64,000 bases of DNA from Closterium sp. NIES-65 (taxonomy: Eukaryota; Streptophyta; Zygnematophyceae; Desmidiales; Closteriaceae). Location: contig CANXME010002426.1 of assembly GCA_948144175.1 (NCBI GenBank), positions 124,001 to 188,000 on the forward strand. The letters are read 5' to 3'. The stretch's first letter is position 1, and the number at the start of each line of letters is the position of its first letter. The notes beneath the pieces are model-generated. The model did no database searches. It saw only the letters and a program-made list of their open reading frames with translations, and had not been told where the DNA came from. Shown here piece by piece: positions 10,033 through 27,637 of this stretch. The position numbers were made by a program, and so were the translations under genes.

Positions 10033-12240
10033 ACCCGGGTATTGGTCAATAATCATCCAGGGCCCGACTTCCCGGTCCGCTCTGGCGTCCGTCAAGGCTG
10101 CCCCCTAGCCCAACTCTTGTTCATCTGTGTCATCGAGGTCCTTCACCGCCATCTGTCCTCTGCCCTCCCGGGTTTCGCCTTCTCCACCCACCAACGGCGT
10201 CTGGCAGCATGCTATGCCGATGACATTTCAATTTTCCTCAACTCAGACTTCGAACTTCACACTGCCTCCCAGCTTTTGGACTCCTTTGCCCTGGTCTCCA
10301 GGGAACAGCCTAACTGGAATAAGTGCTCCATCCTCCCCTTCAATATCCCGCATCAGCAGATTACGCACGCAGGCCCCATTCCGGTGCGCCAACCTGAAGA
10401 CGCTGAACGTATTCTGGGTGTGTTTGTTCAGCATTCCCAACCCGGAGTCAGGACGTGGGAACAGATTCTCGCCAAAGCCTCATCCACCATCGCATTTCTC
10501 TCTAAACTTCACCTCACTGCTTCGTGTCGCGCTGCCCTTGTCACTGAGAGGGTCATCCCCCTGATTGCCTTCGGCGGCCGCTTTCAGCCTCCTCCCCCTC
10601 GCTTGCTTAAACAGCTGGACATGCTCGTTGGAAATTTCCTCTCCGCCAGCAAGCATCACTCCACTGGCCTCGTCCCCCGGCTTCTCACCAAACGCATCCT
10701 CTATAATAAAAAACAACACGGTGGGATCGGCGGACTTGAACCCTCGCAGTACGTATCTGCCCTCAACGTCCAGCGAGCCTGCCGCCGCTTCTGGCCCACC
10801 CCGTTTGAGGACATTGCGCGGAGCTGCTCCACCCTGCCTTTCGGACTCCATTGCTTCCTTCTCCATCCCCTCATCTTGAGAAGTCTCCCTGTCTCCACCC
10901 CCCCTCGTGCCAGGGCTGAACTTGAGTCCTTCCTGGCCATGTCCCCGCTCATACACCCCCCACGCTTGGAGCCTTGGGTCTTACTGGCAGATTCCCTCCC
11001 CTTTAATCGTTTTCTCCTTAAGCCGGATGGGCAACCCTTTGGTGGTCTCAAAGAAGAACTGCCTCTCCTCACCCTCCAACTCCGCCTCGGACATCTCCTC
11101 ACCCCCACAGAGTCTGGTCTTCGTCGCCTCTCCAGAGTTGAAATTTTCCGTCAATTCCCTACTGCCCGTTTCCCCTGCAGCAGACGTATCCTCACTGCCA
11201 TTACCGAAGCGGTTTCTCTGGACTGGTGGGAGGTCCTCCTCCCTTTTCAACGCCCTCTGGGATCCTTGTCTGCAGGAGATTGGACTGTCCCTGTCTCCCC
11301 TCCTCCCCTCTCTCCTCCTCAACTACTGCAGGTTCGCGTTACACTCCCAGGCGATCTGGTGGTAGCAAATAGGTACGACATCAGCTGTAGACGTGTAGGT
11401 AGGGAGCCCGTCAGCTGCTGCGTCGTCCCCGAACGTGCCCTTCTCACCATCCTCGTCCGTGACAGATGGATCCATGGACCCTTTTGCTCCGGTGCTGGGT
11501 TAGCCGATCGCATAGACCTGCTCCGCCCAGGACCACCATCCTTAGCAGTCCTTCGCAAACAGTTCTACCGCCCTCAGCCGCTCTCCCTACAGGAAGCCTG
11601 GTCGACTGCGTTACAGCTCCCTGTCCCTGCACTGCCCTCGCTCACACACCCCTTCCTCCGCGAGCAGCCCAGTCGATCCCGCGACCTCCTCCTCCGCCTT
11701 TTTGCGCGTGCCCTTCCCACAGGTGCCCGTTTCCGTTTCATGGAAGATGGTGGCAGCTGTCGACGCTGTCCACCAAGACCCCTTGAGACCCTCCTACACG
11801 TCTTCAATGAGTGTGGCCCAGCGGCGACAGTCTCAGCGGCTCTCTGCTGGGTGGCACGTTCGCACCTGGGAGTGGCTGTCCCGGCTCCGCTTGTGTTCTT
11901 CCCTCTCTCCCACCCTGCTGGACAGATTGCACCTTGGTGCTTGTTGGTGGGCGCTGCTGCCAAGACCCTCTGGGATGAGCGCTGTGCAACTGTACATCAG
12001 CGCGACTCTTCCTCAGCCATCTCCATCCTGAACCGTGTCTTAGGAGCTTTCCTTTCCGCTTGCAAGCTTTTCTTCTGGCAGCGGAAAAAGCGTTCGATCA
12101 AATTCCAAAGGGCAACGGCATCCAGGGTTCGCTGCGCCCAGTCTCTCCGCCTTCTGTGCTTTGACTCTTCTGAGTACCCTTCACTACACCCAGCACTACA
12201 ACGGACCTGGCTCCTGAACGACCCCTTCCGCCCCCCCTGA
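10033..12240 (+). CDS. LINE reverse transcriptase, C-terminal part
   Basis: The frame is open from the truncation point at 10033 with no native start codon; the missing N-terminus would carry the endonuclease and RT palm start. Visible RT motifs are SGVRQGCPLAQLLF (block following the fingers) and ACYADDISIF, the catalytic YADD box coded near 10213. The downstream 650 residues form the long C-terminal region of plant-type LINE proteins, including a zinc-binding-like CRRC...ETLLHVFNEC motif at about 11758-11815 (CxxC, His, Cys), as seen in zf-RVT domains. It ends with TGA at 12238. In an intact element the protein primes reverse transcription at nicked target DNA; this truncated copy should be inactive despite its clean frame. 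Confidence 0.88.
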   Translation, partial: TRVLVNNHPGPDFPVRSGVRQGCPLAQLLFICVIEVLHRHLSSALPGFAFSTHQRRLAACYADDISIFLNSDFELHTASQLLDSFALVSREQPNWNKCSILPFNIPHQQITHAGPIPVRQPEDAERILGVFVQHSQPGVRTWEQILAKASSTIAFLSKLHLTASCRAALVTERVIPLIAFGGRFQPPPPRLLKQLDMLVGNFLSASKHHSTGLVPRLLTKRILYNKKQHGGIGGLEPSQYVSALNVQRACRRFWPTPFEDIARSCSTLPFGLHCFLLHPLILRSLPVSTPPRARAELESFLAMSPLIHPPRLEPWVLLADSLPFNRFLLKPDGQPFGGLKEELPLLTLQLRLGHLLTPTESGLRRLSRVEIFRQFPTARFPCSRRILTAITEAVSLDWWEVLLPFQRPLGSLSAGDWTVPVSPPPLSPPQLLQVRVTLPGDLVVANRYDISCRRVGREPVSCCVVPERALLTILVRDRWIHGPFCSGAGLADRIDLLRPGPPSLAVLRKQFYRPQPLSLQEAWSTALQLPVPALPSLTHPFLREQPSRSRDLLLRLFARALPTGARFRFMEDGGSCRRCPPRPLETLLHVFNECGPAATVSAALCWVARSHLGVAVPAPLVFFPLSHPAGQIAPWCLLVGAAAKTLWDERCATVHQRDSSSAISILNRVLGAFLSACKLFFWQRKKRSIKFQRATASRVRCAQSLRLLCFDSSEYPSLHPALQRTWLLNDPFRPP

Positions 12241-12422
12241 ACGCAGCATCCTCATCTAGCCCTGGTACCGGCCATCAGGTGGTCCCTGGTGCCAGCGGGA
12301 GTCCCGCTGGGCAGCTAGCACGATACAGTGCAGGTTGTTTTTACGACCTTGATATGTTATCATTGCTGCTGCTTGTATCAAATGTATTGGTTACGACCAT
12401 CAATAAAACTTAAAACTTAAAA
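10033..12422 (+). mobile_element. 5'-truncated LINE (non-LTR retrotransposon)
   Basis: A 2390-bp insertion flanked by a perfect 17-bp direct repeat. It starts inside the reverse transcriptase, as expected when target-primed reverse transcription stops early, and ends in AATAAA (12402-12407) followed by a tail of ACTTAAAA units. The unbroken reading frame and perfect target duplication indicate a recent insertion. Confidence 0.92.
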
Positions 12423-12439
12423 CTGAAGGCAAAACCCTC
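12423..12439. repeat. LINE target-site duplication, right copy
   Basis: Identical to 10016-10032, immediately after the A-rich LINE tail. Confidence 0.9.
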
Positions 12440-14626
12440 CCTCTCATTCTTATACCTGTTCAAATTTTGTGTCTGTGTTCCTTCACTCGTCTCATACTCC
12501 TCAATTCTTAGGTTCTTTCTAGTAGATCTGCCAGTCTTGTATCTGCCACTAACTATTGGTACACTTATTATCACTACCCTTTACTAACGGTTTTCCCGCT
12601 TCCCGCTCCTCTGTTTCCCCCATCGCCCCGCGCAGGCGCCGCCGATTCCCCCTCCGCGTGTTCAGCTTCGTAGAGCTGCACGCCGCGCCTTGAGGGAGGG
12701 GCGGTTTGCTAAGTATACCGCGGGCCGATGATGCTGCCTGCGGGCGAACGCGGCGCCACTCGCGGCGAAAGCAACGCGGCTGTCGCTGGTTTCGTCGCAG
12801 GGGACGGCGAGATGGGGTGTGATTTTGCGGCCTGATTGATGAAAGGTAGACATTCAAGGCATGCTTCGCTGCTTTTCGCGCCGGCAAGCTATTCGTTGGC
12901 TGTGAGTTGATATGTTTGTTGCATTAGTCTCTAACATCAGGAGGAATCCGTTTATGCATGTGTTTGTGTTGACGTGTGTAGTTGTCACCAAGCGACGGAA
13001 TGTTTTTTTTGCCATGACGCAGGTTGTAGTGGCGGAACCAGCACCCCAGTTTGGAAATGCTGTGCCGTTTATTCAAAACATTGGAGGGCATTTTTGTCAC
13101 TTTCCGCTATTCTGTGCCTAATTTTTATCTGTGTTAATTGCAGGCTGTTCTTTGTTTATTCTGTATGTGCCACCCTGGAGAAGTTTATTGGGTTGCATTA
13201 TTATTACTGCTATTGTAGTTTCACGTGTATGTAACTCGGCTGTACATGTTTTATAAACAAATGTACACTGTAGTTTGAATGCTGTACTGTGAGCGCTAAG
13301 TCAAAGTGCACTAGACGAACCGCATGTTCAATTCTACGAATTCCGAACCGCATATACCCGAACCGCGCTCGAAGGTGATTGACTTGAAATGTGTCCCCCA
13401 AGACCCTGCTCGTCTGGCGCATCAGGCACAGGCTCGGGAACCGGCTACAGTAAGAGATAAGCCGACAACTGTTGACTCGGGTTTGGGATCAGCTGACTCG
13501 GGTCTGTGATAGGCGCATGAGCACCGAAGCGATTTGGTGCGTGATGCCTACCGAACACCCTTTTTTGCCAAGGTTCGGAAACCGACTCTGCCTTCCCGGA
13601 ACCCTCCTCTCCTGGCAAACCGAAGCACCACTGGTGCGCGCATAGTGCATCCGTGGAGAGCTAGCACCATGCCCGCACCAGCCGACGCGGGGCAGCACCA
13701 GTTGATATGGGGCAGCATGAGGTGCCCGCCAATTTGAACACCCCCCGAGTTCGACAAACTTTCTTCACACAATTGCCCGATCTGAAAAAGTCGAACAACC
13801 ACCGTGTTTGACAAAATTGACAGACCATTAGGACCAAATTGACGAACCCCAGACCTCTTCCTCTCGTTCTAGAACCACACACGAACCAACCTTGGTACCG
13901 AAGCACCACGAACGAACCTATGCTGGTACCCGAGCCTAAACCCTGATGCGCCAGTCGAACAGGGCCAAATGTCCTGGAAATGTCCACGTCAGTCCCGAAA
14001 AAGACTTTCGAGTCAGTTCAAAAGAGTCCTGCGGGACGGTTTCAAGACTCTTTGAAACGTCACTGCAGACTTCCCCCAAGACAGTTGCGGGATGGGGGTG
14101 CAAAATGTCCCGAATGTCTCTCGCGGGACACTTTCGGGAAGAATTTGGGACCTCGGAAAGTAGCGATGTAGACTGCTGTTTTACGGTAAGCTCATTCTTT
14201 TCGCTGTATATACGATAGTTTTTTGTTTTTTAATTGGGCTTTGTAAAAATACTTTAAAATGGCTGCACGATTTACAAGTACCATGCTAGGCAAAACATGG
14301 TTTAACGTGTACAGATCTACATGCTGGTCATGTCCTCTATACGTGTTATAGCACCAGCTAGTACCGGAACATCCTACGCGGGGGCTGACTGCTTCACAGT
14401 ACCGCGTACTGAAACAACCATGCAGAAAAAAACCACCTGCCCAGTATAGATAGTGCATGCGCGGCGCCATTTGAGGCGCCTCAATAGCCAGCATCATCCA
14501 TGAGATCACCGCATGTCACACCATGGAGTGGATGCGCGGCGCGTACCACATCATGCATGAAATAACCGCCGATACTACCGCATGATGCGCGCGTACAATC
14601 TTACCCACTGTGAATTGCGAACGGCG
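12440..14626. other. Intergenic, no gene recognised
   Basis: About 2.2 kb with only short frames lacking recognisable domains. At 13960-14170 several GTCCCG/CGGGAC motifs in both orientations form short inverted repeats. It probably includes distal upstream sequence of the SMP-like cluster. Confidence 0.4.
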
Positions 14627-14699
14627 TTCACGCCAAGGGCACGCCTTGCTCACGCAATATTCCGCGCTTCGAGCACATTATCTGAGCGAGTCGCCTTCA
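14627..14699 (+). promoter_or_regulatory. Upstream block conserved between SMP-like genes 1 and 3
   Basis: A 30-bp stretch at 14627-14656 starting TTCACGCCAAG matches 16921-16950 with three mismatches, and the GC-rich GAGCACA...GAG.CGCCTTCA stretch at 14662-14699 matches 16988-17032. It lies about 200-270 bp upstream of the ATG in gene 1 and 200-310 bp upstream in gene 3. Function is inferred only from conservation and position. Confidence 0.5.
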
Positions 14700-14785
14700 C
14701 GCGACATTAGACTTCACGCGATTGGTGGAAACCGCAACACCAGTGACTTCTCTTCCTGCGGAAGAATGGCGACGAGCATATCGGA

Positions 14786-14793
14786 TATAAATA
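14786..14793 (+). promoter_or_regulatory. TATA box of SMP-like gene 1
   Basis: TATAAATA, 111 bp upstream of the ATG at 14897. Confidence 0.6.
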
Positions 14794-14896
14794 TTACCTC
14801 TTTTTTTCGTGTAATATGTCTGTTTCTTTCTGATGCTCTCAAGCCGTTATATGCTGTGTACCGCAACTGAATCACTCTCGCTTTCGACCTACCAAA

Positions 14897-15334
14897 ATGG
14901 CTACCGTCATTCAAATCGCCGCCTGTCACGGCTGCCTAACGGTTCAGATGGCTAAAGGCGGCGGAGGCGGAGGGAAGGGCGGCGGCGGTAAAGGCGGAGG
15001 GGGCGGCGGTGGAAAGACCGGAGGTGGAGGCAAGGGCGCCAGCAGCGGCGCTAAAACGGGCGGCGGCGGCGGGGGTAAGGGCGCCCCGATTTCCGGCAAG
15101 ACGGCGTCTCAGATCCAGAGCTCTTCCGCGAAGATGGGCGGCGGAACGGTGGCTAAGGGTTCCGCCGCAGCTGCGGCGCAGAGAGCGGCGGCTGCGCCGT
15201 CTAAGGTGACCGGGGGCGACGCCGCAGCCCTGCAGAGCTTTACCGCGAAGACTAGCGGAGGCGTGGAGAAAGGGTCGCCTGCGTCGCAGGTTCAAAGCAC
15301 GGCGGCGAGTAACGAGGCGGGACAGGGGGAATAG
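14897..15334 (+). CDS. SMP/LEA-like small protein 1
   Basis: A 145-residue intronless frame starting at an ATG in good context (ACCAAAATGG) and ending TAG. A short N-terminus (MATVIQIAACHG) is followed by about 45 residues of Gly-Lys-rich repeats, then two imperfect units of about 34 residues: TASQIQSSSAK..GG..AKGSAAAAAQRAAA and DAAALQSFTAK..GG.EKGSPASQVQSTAASN. The pattern D/S-AA-IQ...GG...A.AQSAA.N matches the seed maturation protein (SMP) domain of plant LEA proteins, small hydrophilic proteins linked to desiccation and stress tolerance. Assignment rests on this pattern and was not tested by a search. It is the first of three tandem paralogues; its core is nearly identical in DNA to gene 3, while the Gly-rich linker is much longer. 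Confidence 0.75.
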   Translation: MATVIQIAACHGCLTVQMAKGGGGGGKGGGGKGGGGGGGKTGGGGKGASSGAKTGGGGGGKGAPISGKTASQIQSSSAKMGGGTVAKGSAAAAAQRAAAAPSKVTGGDAAALQSFTAKTSGGVEKGSPASQVQSTAASNEAGQGE

Positions 15335-16006
15335 GGAACCGGGGGCGAAATAGGTGTAAGTGTTGAAGGGACGGAGAATTTGTACGCGTTTGCCGTTATG
15401 AGTTTCTTACACGGTCTTGTGCAGGTTCAGGCTCGTTTAGGCGAAGATTTCCTTACCTTGTGCCTCACCTTCGTTTAGGTCACAGGAAAATGCTTGTAAA
15501 ACCATAGAAAATCAGCAAACTTCATAACCTCGAGTGCATGGTTTTTGCCTGTAATTCCTGATTGGACGAGGTTTCCAACCTGGCAACTCGCTGCTGGAAG
15601 TCGATTGGCTGAAAATATAGCCCTGACGTCAGTTAGCCAAATCACTGTGCACCTGTCATCGATTTTCTGGAAATATCCAGCAAAATTGCCTGCCACGGAG
15701 GACAAAGTCACGGAAAGTCATTGGCTGTTTCTAGGACATTCTGCGCAAATGCAAAAATCCGCTCGGCAACTGTCGACTTCACCTTGCCTCAAACCCCCCC
15801 TATTCCCTACTCCCGTGTACTCTTCCTCGCCTCTTCCCATCCCCGTGTACCCACCTGCCCCTCCACCCTCCCTTCCCCTTCCCTTCCCCCCCATCGTCCC
15901 CCTACTGTATTTCCTTTCCCCCCTCCCCGCACCACGATGCCTGCCTGCCACTAGAACAGTTTTTCCAGCTCTCGCGCCTGCATTGAAAGTGGCACTCGAA
16001 CACCAT
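15335..16006. other. Spacer between SMP-like genes 1 and 2
   Basis: No coding frame supported. 15780-15950 is C/T-rich, with the CCTTCCC-type tracts common in promoters of this genome and in the MCM6 introns. Confidence 0.5.
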
Positions 16007-16014
16007 TTTATAAT
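16007..16014 (+). promoter_or_regulatory. TATA-like box of SMP-like gene 2
   Basis: TTTATAAT, 81 bp upstream of the ATG at 16088. Confidence 0.45.
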
Positions 16015-16087
16015 CAGTCACCTCGAACTTTCCTTTCAGGCCGAGCTCTAATCTTTCCTCTTTCACCAGCTTCCCTCGACAATTGCC

Positions 16088-16462
16088 ATGGCGGCCGTTC
16101 TTCAAATTCCCGCCTCGGTCTCCAGCTATCGCCTCACTCCGGTCTGCAAGGGGCGTGGCGGTGGCGGAGGAGGCGGAGGCAAGAGCGGCGGCGGCGGTGG
16201 CAAGGGCGGCGGTGGCGGCGGGAAGAGCGGCGGACTCTCCCAGCAGTCTGCCGTTCAAATCCAGAGCCTCGCTGCGCGCCAGGGCGCAGCGGGGAAGGGC
16301 TCGCCGGCGGCCGCGGCGCAGAGGGCGGCGGCTGCGCCGTCGAAGGTGACTTCGCAGAACGCGGCGACTCTGCAGAGCTTCACAGCGACGACTTTCGGCG
16401 GAGTGGAGAAGGGTTCGTTCGCGTCGGAGGCTCAGAGCCAGGCTGCGACGAACGGCAAGTAA
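16088..16462 (+). CDS. SMP/LEA-like small protein 2
   Basis: A 124-residue intronless frame from ATG 16088 (context GCCATGGC) to TAA. The N-terminus (MAAVLQIPAS) parallels gene 1, a 30-residue Gly-Lys-Ser stretch follows, then the two SMP-like units: SAVQIQSLAAR..AAGKGSPAAAAQRAAAA and NAATLQSFTAT..GG.EKGSFASEAQSQAATN. It is the most divergent of the three paralogues in both protein and upstream sequence and lacks the promoter block shared by genes 1 and 3. A role as a stress-protective hydrophilic protein is inferred from the family. The Gly-rich part could instead suggest a structural or RNA-binding Gly-rich protein, but the C-terminal repeats favour SMP. Confidence 0.72.
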   Translation: MAAVLQIPASVSSYRLTPVCKGRGGGGGGGGKSGGGGGKGGGGGGKSGGLSQQSAVQIQSLAARQGAAGKGSPAAAAQRAAAAPSKVTSQNAATLQSFTATTFGGVEKGSFASEAQSQAATNGK

Positions 16463-16920
16463 GGACGAACAACGTCCAGCTGAGCGCGTTGGAAGCTGCG
16501 CAATTCTAGCAGCGTGCTCGATACAGGCCACTTTTCTGGCGTGGCTTGTGGTGTAGATATTGTGTATAGTGAGTGAAATGTGTGAATATATTGTCTTACG
16601 GTAATATTGTGATGCATGGACAAGTGCACGTAACAATTACTGTTTGAAAGGAATGCGAGCCGGGAACATGTGACTTCAAGTTGCGGTTGCGCATTAAAAC
16701 GGACAACTCTATACTGAAATTTTACGGACAGCAGATTTAAATGCAAGTTTCTGCACCCTCATCTCTGAGGAAGTGATATTGGAAGATTAACCGCTGCACC
16801 GGACCGCGTGCGGTACCACCAGCATGCAGGAGATACCCGCACGCCGCACGATAGACGGAATGTGAGGCGCATAGGACTAGTTACCTATTGCGCGGGAAAA
16901 CCCTCGCATACCGAAGACCC
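16463..16920. other. Spacer between SMP-like genes 2 and 3
   Basis: No coding frame supported; AT-richer 3' flank of gene 2 followed by upstream sequence of gene 3. Confidence 0.5.
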
Positions 16921-17032
16921 TTCACGCCAAGAGCACGGCTTGTTCACGCATAGAGTGCATGTACGATGCTTGGTACCCTTCCACATCCGCGCTCCGAGCA
17001 CAGTATCCGTTCAGCGAGCCGCCTTCAAACGA
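16921..17032 (+). promoter_or_regulatory. Upstream block conserved between SMP-like genes 3 and 1
   Basis: Partner of 14627-14699; see that entry. The two conserved stretches are further apart here (16921-16950 and 16988-17032). Confidence 0.5.
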
Positions 17033-17101
17033 TATTCGGCTTGTCGTCTAGAGTGACCCCCATTAAAGCTACAGAGAAACAATGTTTGCATAACGTCACC
17101 T

Positions 17102-17108
17102 TATAAAG
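17102..17108 (+). promoter_or_regulatory. TATA box of SMP-like gene 3
   Basis: TATAAAG, 128 bp upstream of the ATG at 17230. Confidence 0.55.
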
Positions 17109-17229
17109 AGGCACCCGTTCAGTTCGTTGAGATAGGATTGGCCTGCTTCCATTAGAGCTCTCAGGATTCGCGCTCGGCATCGACCATTTGCTTTCACAAC
17201 TCGAGTGGTTACTCTCAACCTTCGGAAAA

Positions 17230-17610
17230 ATGGCGACTCTAACGGCACCCGTGCGACGGTCAAGTTTCACATACGGGCGTTTCGTTCAAATCGCGGCCTA
17301 TCATGGATCTTCTAACGCTCAGAAAGGCAAAGGCGGCGGGGGCGGGGGCAGCAAGAGCGCCCCGATTTCTGGCAAGACAGCCTCTCAGATCCAGAGTTCT
17401 TCCGCGAAGATGGGCGGCGGAACCGTGGCGAAGGGCTCCGCCGCAGCTGCGGCGCAGAGAGCGGCGGCTGCGCCATCTAAAGTGACGGGGGGAGACGCCG
17501 CGGCGCTCCAGAGCTTCACCGCGACGACGACGGGAGGCGTGGAGAAAGGGTCGCCTGCGTCGCAGGTTCAAAGCACGGCGGCGAGTAACGAGGCGGGACA
17601 GGGGGAATAG
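17230..17610 (+). CDS. SMP/LEA-like small protein 3
   Basis: A 126-residue intronless frame. I chose ATG 17230 (AAAAATGGCG) over an in-frame ATG at 17188 because it matches the paralogues' start and keeps a normal distance from the TATA box. The N-terminus is longer and different (MATLTAPVRRSS), a shared FVQIAAYHG segment follows, the Gly-rich linker is only about 10 residues, and the two SMP-like units are almost the same as in gene 1 up to the shared C-terminus SNEAGQGE and the TAG stop. Near-identical DNA in the core beside divergent N-termini suggests recent duplication with conversion. The family role is desiccation or stress protection; this is inferred. Confidence 0.75.
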   Translation: MATLTAPVRRSSFTYGRFVQIAAYHGSSNAQKGKGGGGGGSKSAPISGKTASQIQSSSAKMGGGTVAKGSAAAAAQRAAAAPSKVTGGDAAALQSFTATTTGGVEKGSPASQVQSTAASNEAGQGE

Positions 17611-17999
17611 GGGGAAGAAGGGGCGATTTACGCGAGCAAATTGAAGGACGACATTGAACGCGTTTGTAGCTGACCATGTTTATCAGTTAGTGTACATAAC
17701 TGTTTCGTAATACAACCAGTCAGTGACAACAATGTTATAGATTGCGAGGGGCGGGGAACTAATGCCATCAGATAAAAAAAAACAAGCAATGCATGCGTTT
17801 GTATTTCCTGTTAACCAGTAGAAAAAAGTCTTACCTGAAACCAATCCCTGATGTCCTGTTGTCTTAGTACTGGATATTACCAATACAGTCTAGCTTAGTG
17901 AGTTGCACTCCCAACTCAATGTTGATCACCAGGTCCTGCTTTGACAAGAGACTTGATCGAGAACGTCATAATGCCATTTTTTAATGCTCACAAAGGCGC
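17611..17999. other. Spacer between SMP-like gene 3 and MCM6
   Basis: No coding frame supported; AT-rich convergent 3' ends of SMP-like gene 3 (+) and MCM6 (-). Confidence 0.5.
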
Positions 18000-25931
<7,932 letters not shown>

Positions 25932-25954
25932 CTGCCACGCAGGTCCCGTCCAGT

Positions 25955-26085
25955 CAAAAATAACCATCCAGATTCAACCAGACATAGCCATTCATATCCA
26001 ACGAAACATAACCATCCAGATCCAGGCAGACATAGCCATCCAGATCCAGGCAGACATAGCCACCCAGGTCCACATGGCCAGGCAG
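25955..26085. repeat. 24-bp tandem repeat upstream of the MCM6 model
   Basis: Four to five imperfect units with the core CATCCAGATCCAGGCAGACA, just upstream of the first recognised MCM6 exon. Confidence 0.8.
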
Positions 26086-27286
26086 TCATTAACCAAAAAC
26101 CAAACTTCAACGACCCTAATAGCAACGGGAAATCCATTTTCCAATGAGTGGTAGCCATAGACTCACATCCTCGTGAATAAGAGATCACCATCAGCTCCAT
26201 GCTTCCGTTTTTTACTAAACAAGGATGTCTAGGCAGTCACTAAATTTCCTGTGATGGCATTCATGCCTTTCGTCGAGCGTCTTCCAACGATCCGTGAATT
26301 TAATAATTATTGCCAGAAAAACACATTGCGAAGTAAAAGCTCATCTAAAGCATTTCCTCTGAAAGAGAAGGAAAATGTATTTTCGCAACGTTGCTTACGT
26401 TTGCAAGAAGTCGAAGAAGCTTCGCTGAACATTCTCCCCCTGAGTGTCGACAGCCGAAGCGCGTGGGAAATCCGGCCTGCCTTGACCACCAAAACCCCCT
26501 CCCACCGGAGCAGCACCAGCTCCAACTCCGTTCATCATGCCAATATCTTGCAAGTATTAGGACTAGAGCTAGATCGGTGTCAAGTTGTCAAAGTTAGCTA
26601 AGCGTAGATCGTCACAAGTCAAACCTTCTAGATGTGTAAGAAGACTAGCAGACTCAAGCAAGAATCACTCCGACATTCAGCGGAGTCCATTCCCGCCAAA
26701 ACTTCAACGCGAGGGGAGAATCTTGATGCTGTCAGATCACCTAAATTTTGGATATGTACGCAATACTGAAAGTTGCCTTTTGCGAAAGTCGATAGTGCAA
26801 TGCATTGTACTGGATACCAGAAGAACAATACATGCAGGCTGTGGTTGTGGTTTCGCTCGGCGAAACCCAACGTTGTGGTTTCGCTCGGCTTCGGGGGTGT
26901 TCTTCGCAGGCTGTAAACCAGGTGAAACCACACCGCGGCGTTACCACACCTGAGGTTTTGCATAATTGTTCGCCTCGCATCCCTCCAACAGTTCGTTCAA
27001 ATGACATCGCTGACGAGAAATTGCACCCATATTTGTCAAACCAATGTCAAAAGGATCCTAGTCGTCCATTACCTGAAACCTGACTGATTGACGGCCGACA
27101 TACACAGACCCCACAACAGAATGCACCGCCCAGAGCACTTCTGATCACCAGCCGAGGAAACCTTCACCCCAACAACACCAGTGAGGGCGCAGATTCGTAA
27201 GGGCGGGTCAAACTTTGTACACGAACGAAACTTTTCAGATCAGTTACCAGAATTGCGCATGTAACAGAACTTTTTCGTACAAAATC
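26086..27286. other. Intergenic, upstream of MCM6
   Basis: The MCM6 N-terminal exon and promoter are expected here or beyond, but I could not identify an exon encoding the usual Glu/Phe-rich start. 26825-26920 has repeated TTTCGCTCGGC motifs. Short frames show no domain. Confidence 0.4.
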
Positions 27287-27558
27287 TGTAAGGATTTACA
27301 GATCCTTACTGAGGCACTCGTTAGCGAGGCCATCCCGAGGGTCACGCGACGAACCTGACCTTCCTATTTCGTCGCACCGAACCACTCCCGAGTCGGCCTC
27401 CGCTCCAATCGCAACCATCACCGAGCCATCCTCGCCCAACCTCCCCGCCTAGCTAGGTTTTCCCCTATTTAGGCCTCGCTACTTCATTGTTTCTAATTCA
27501 GTACTCAATCATTCTCGATATTCGATATTCTGCGCACTCTGCAAGTTGATTCATAACA
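27287..27558 (+). repeat. NA1 5' LTR
   Basis: Starts TGTAAGGATTTAC and ends TTCATAACA; 272 bp. Confidence 0.95.
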
Positions 27559-27619
27559 CCTGGTATCAGAGCTACTTTCCTAGCTCACCCCGCTTTCTAG
27601 AGTGTAATACCCCTCGGGT

Positions 27620-27637
27620 GGGGGGGGGGGGGGGGGG
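27620..27637. repeat. 18-bp poly-G tract in NA1
   Basis: A pure G run shortly after the primer-binding site; similar runs occur at 7642-7658 and 32529-32545. Confidence 0.9.

Noticed and set aside
12549-12887. Basic 112-residue frame on the minus strand.
   Set aside because: Low-complexity, overlapping frames on both strands and no recognisable motif.
26251-26601. N-terminal exon of MCM6 or a separate small gene.
   Set aside because: The frame is on the wrong strand for MCM6, and neither strand shows the expected N-terminal MCM sequence or any other domain.
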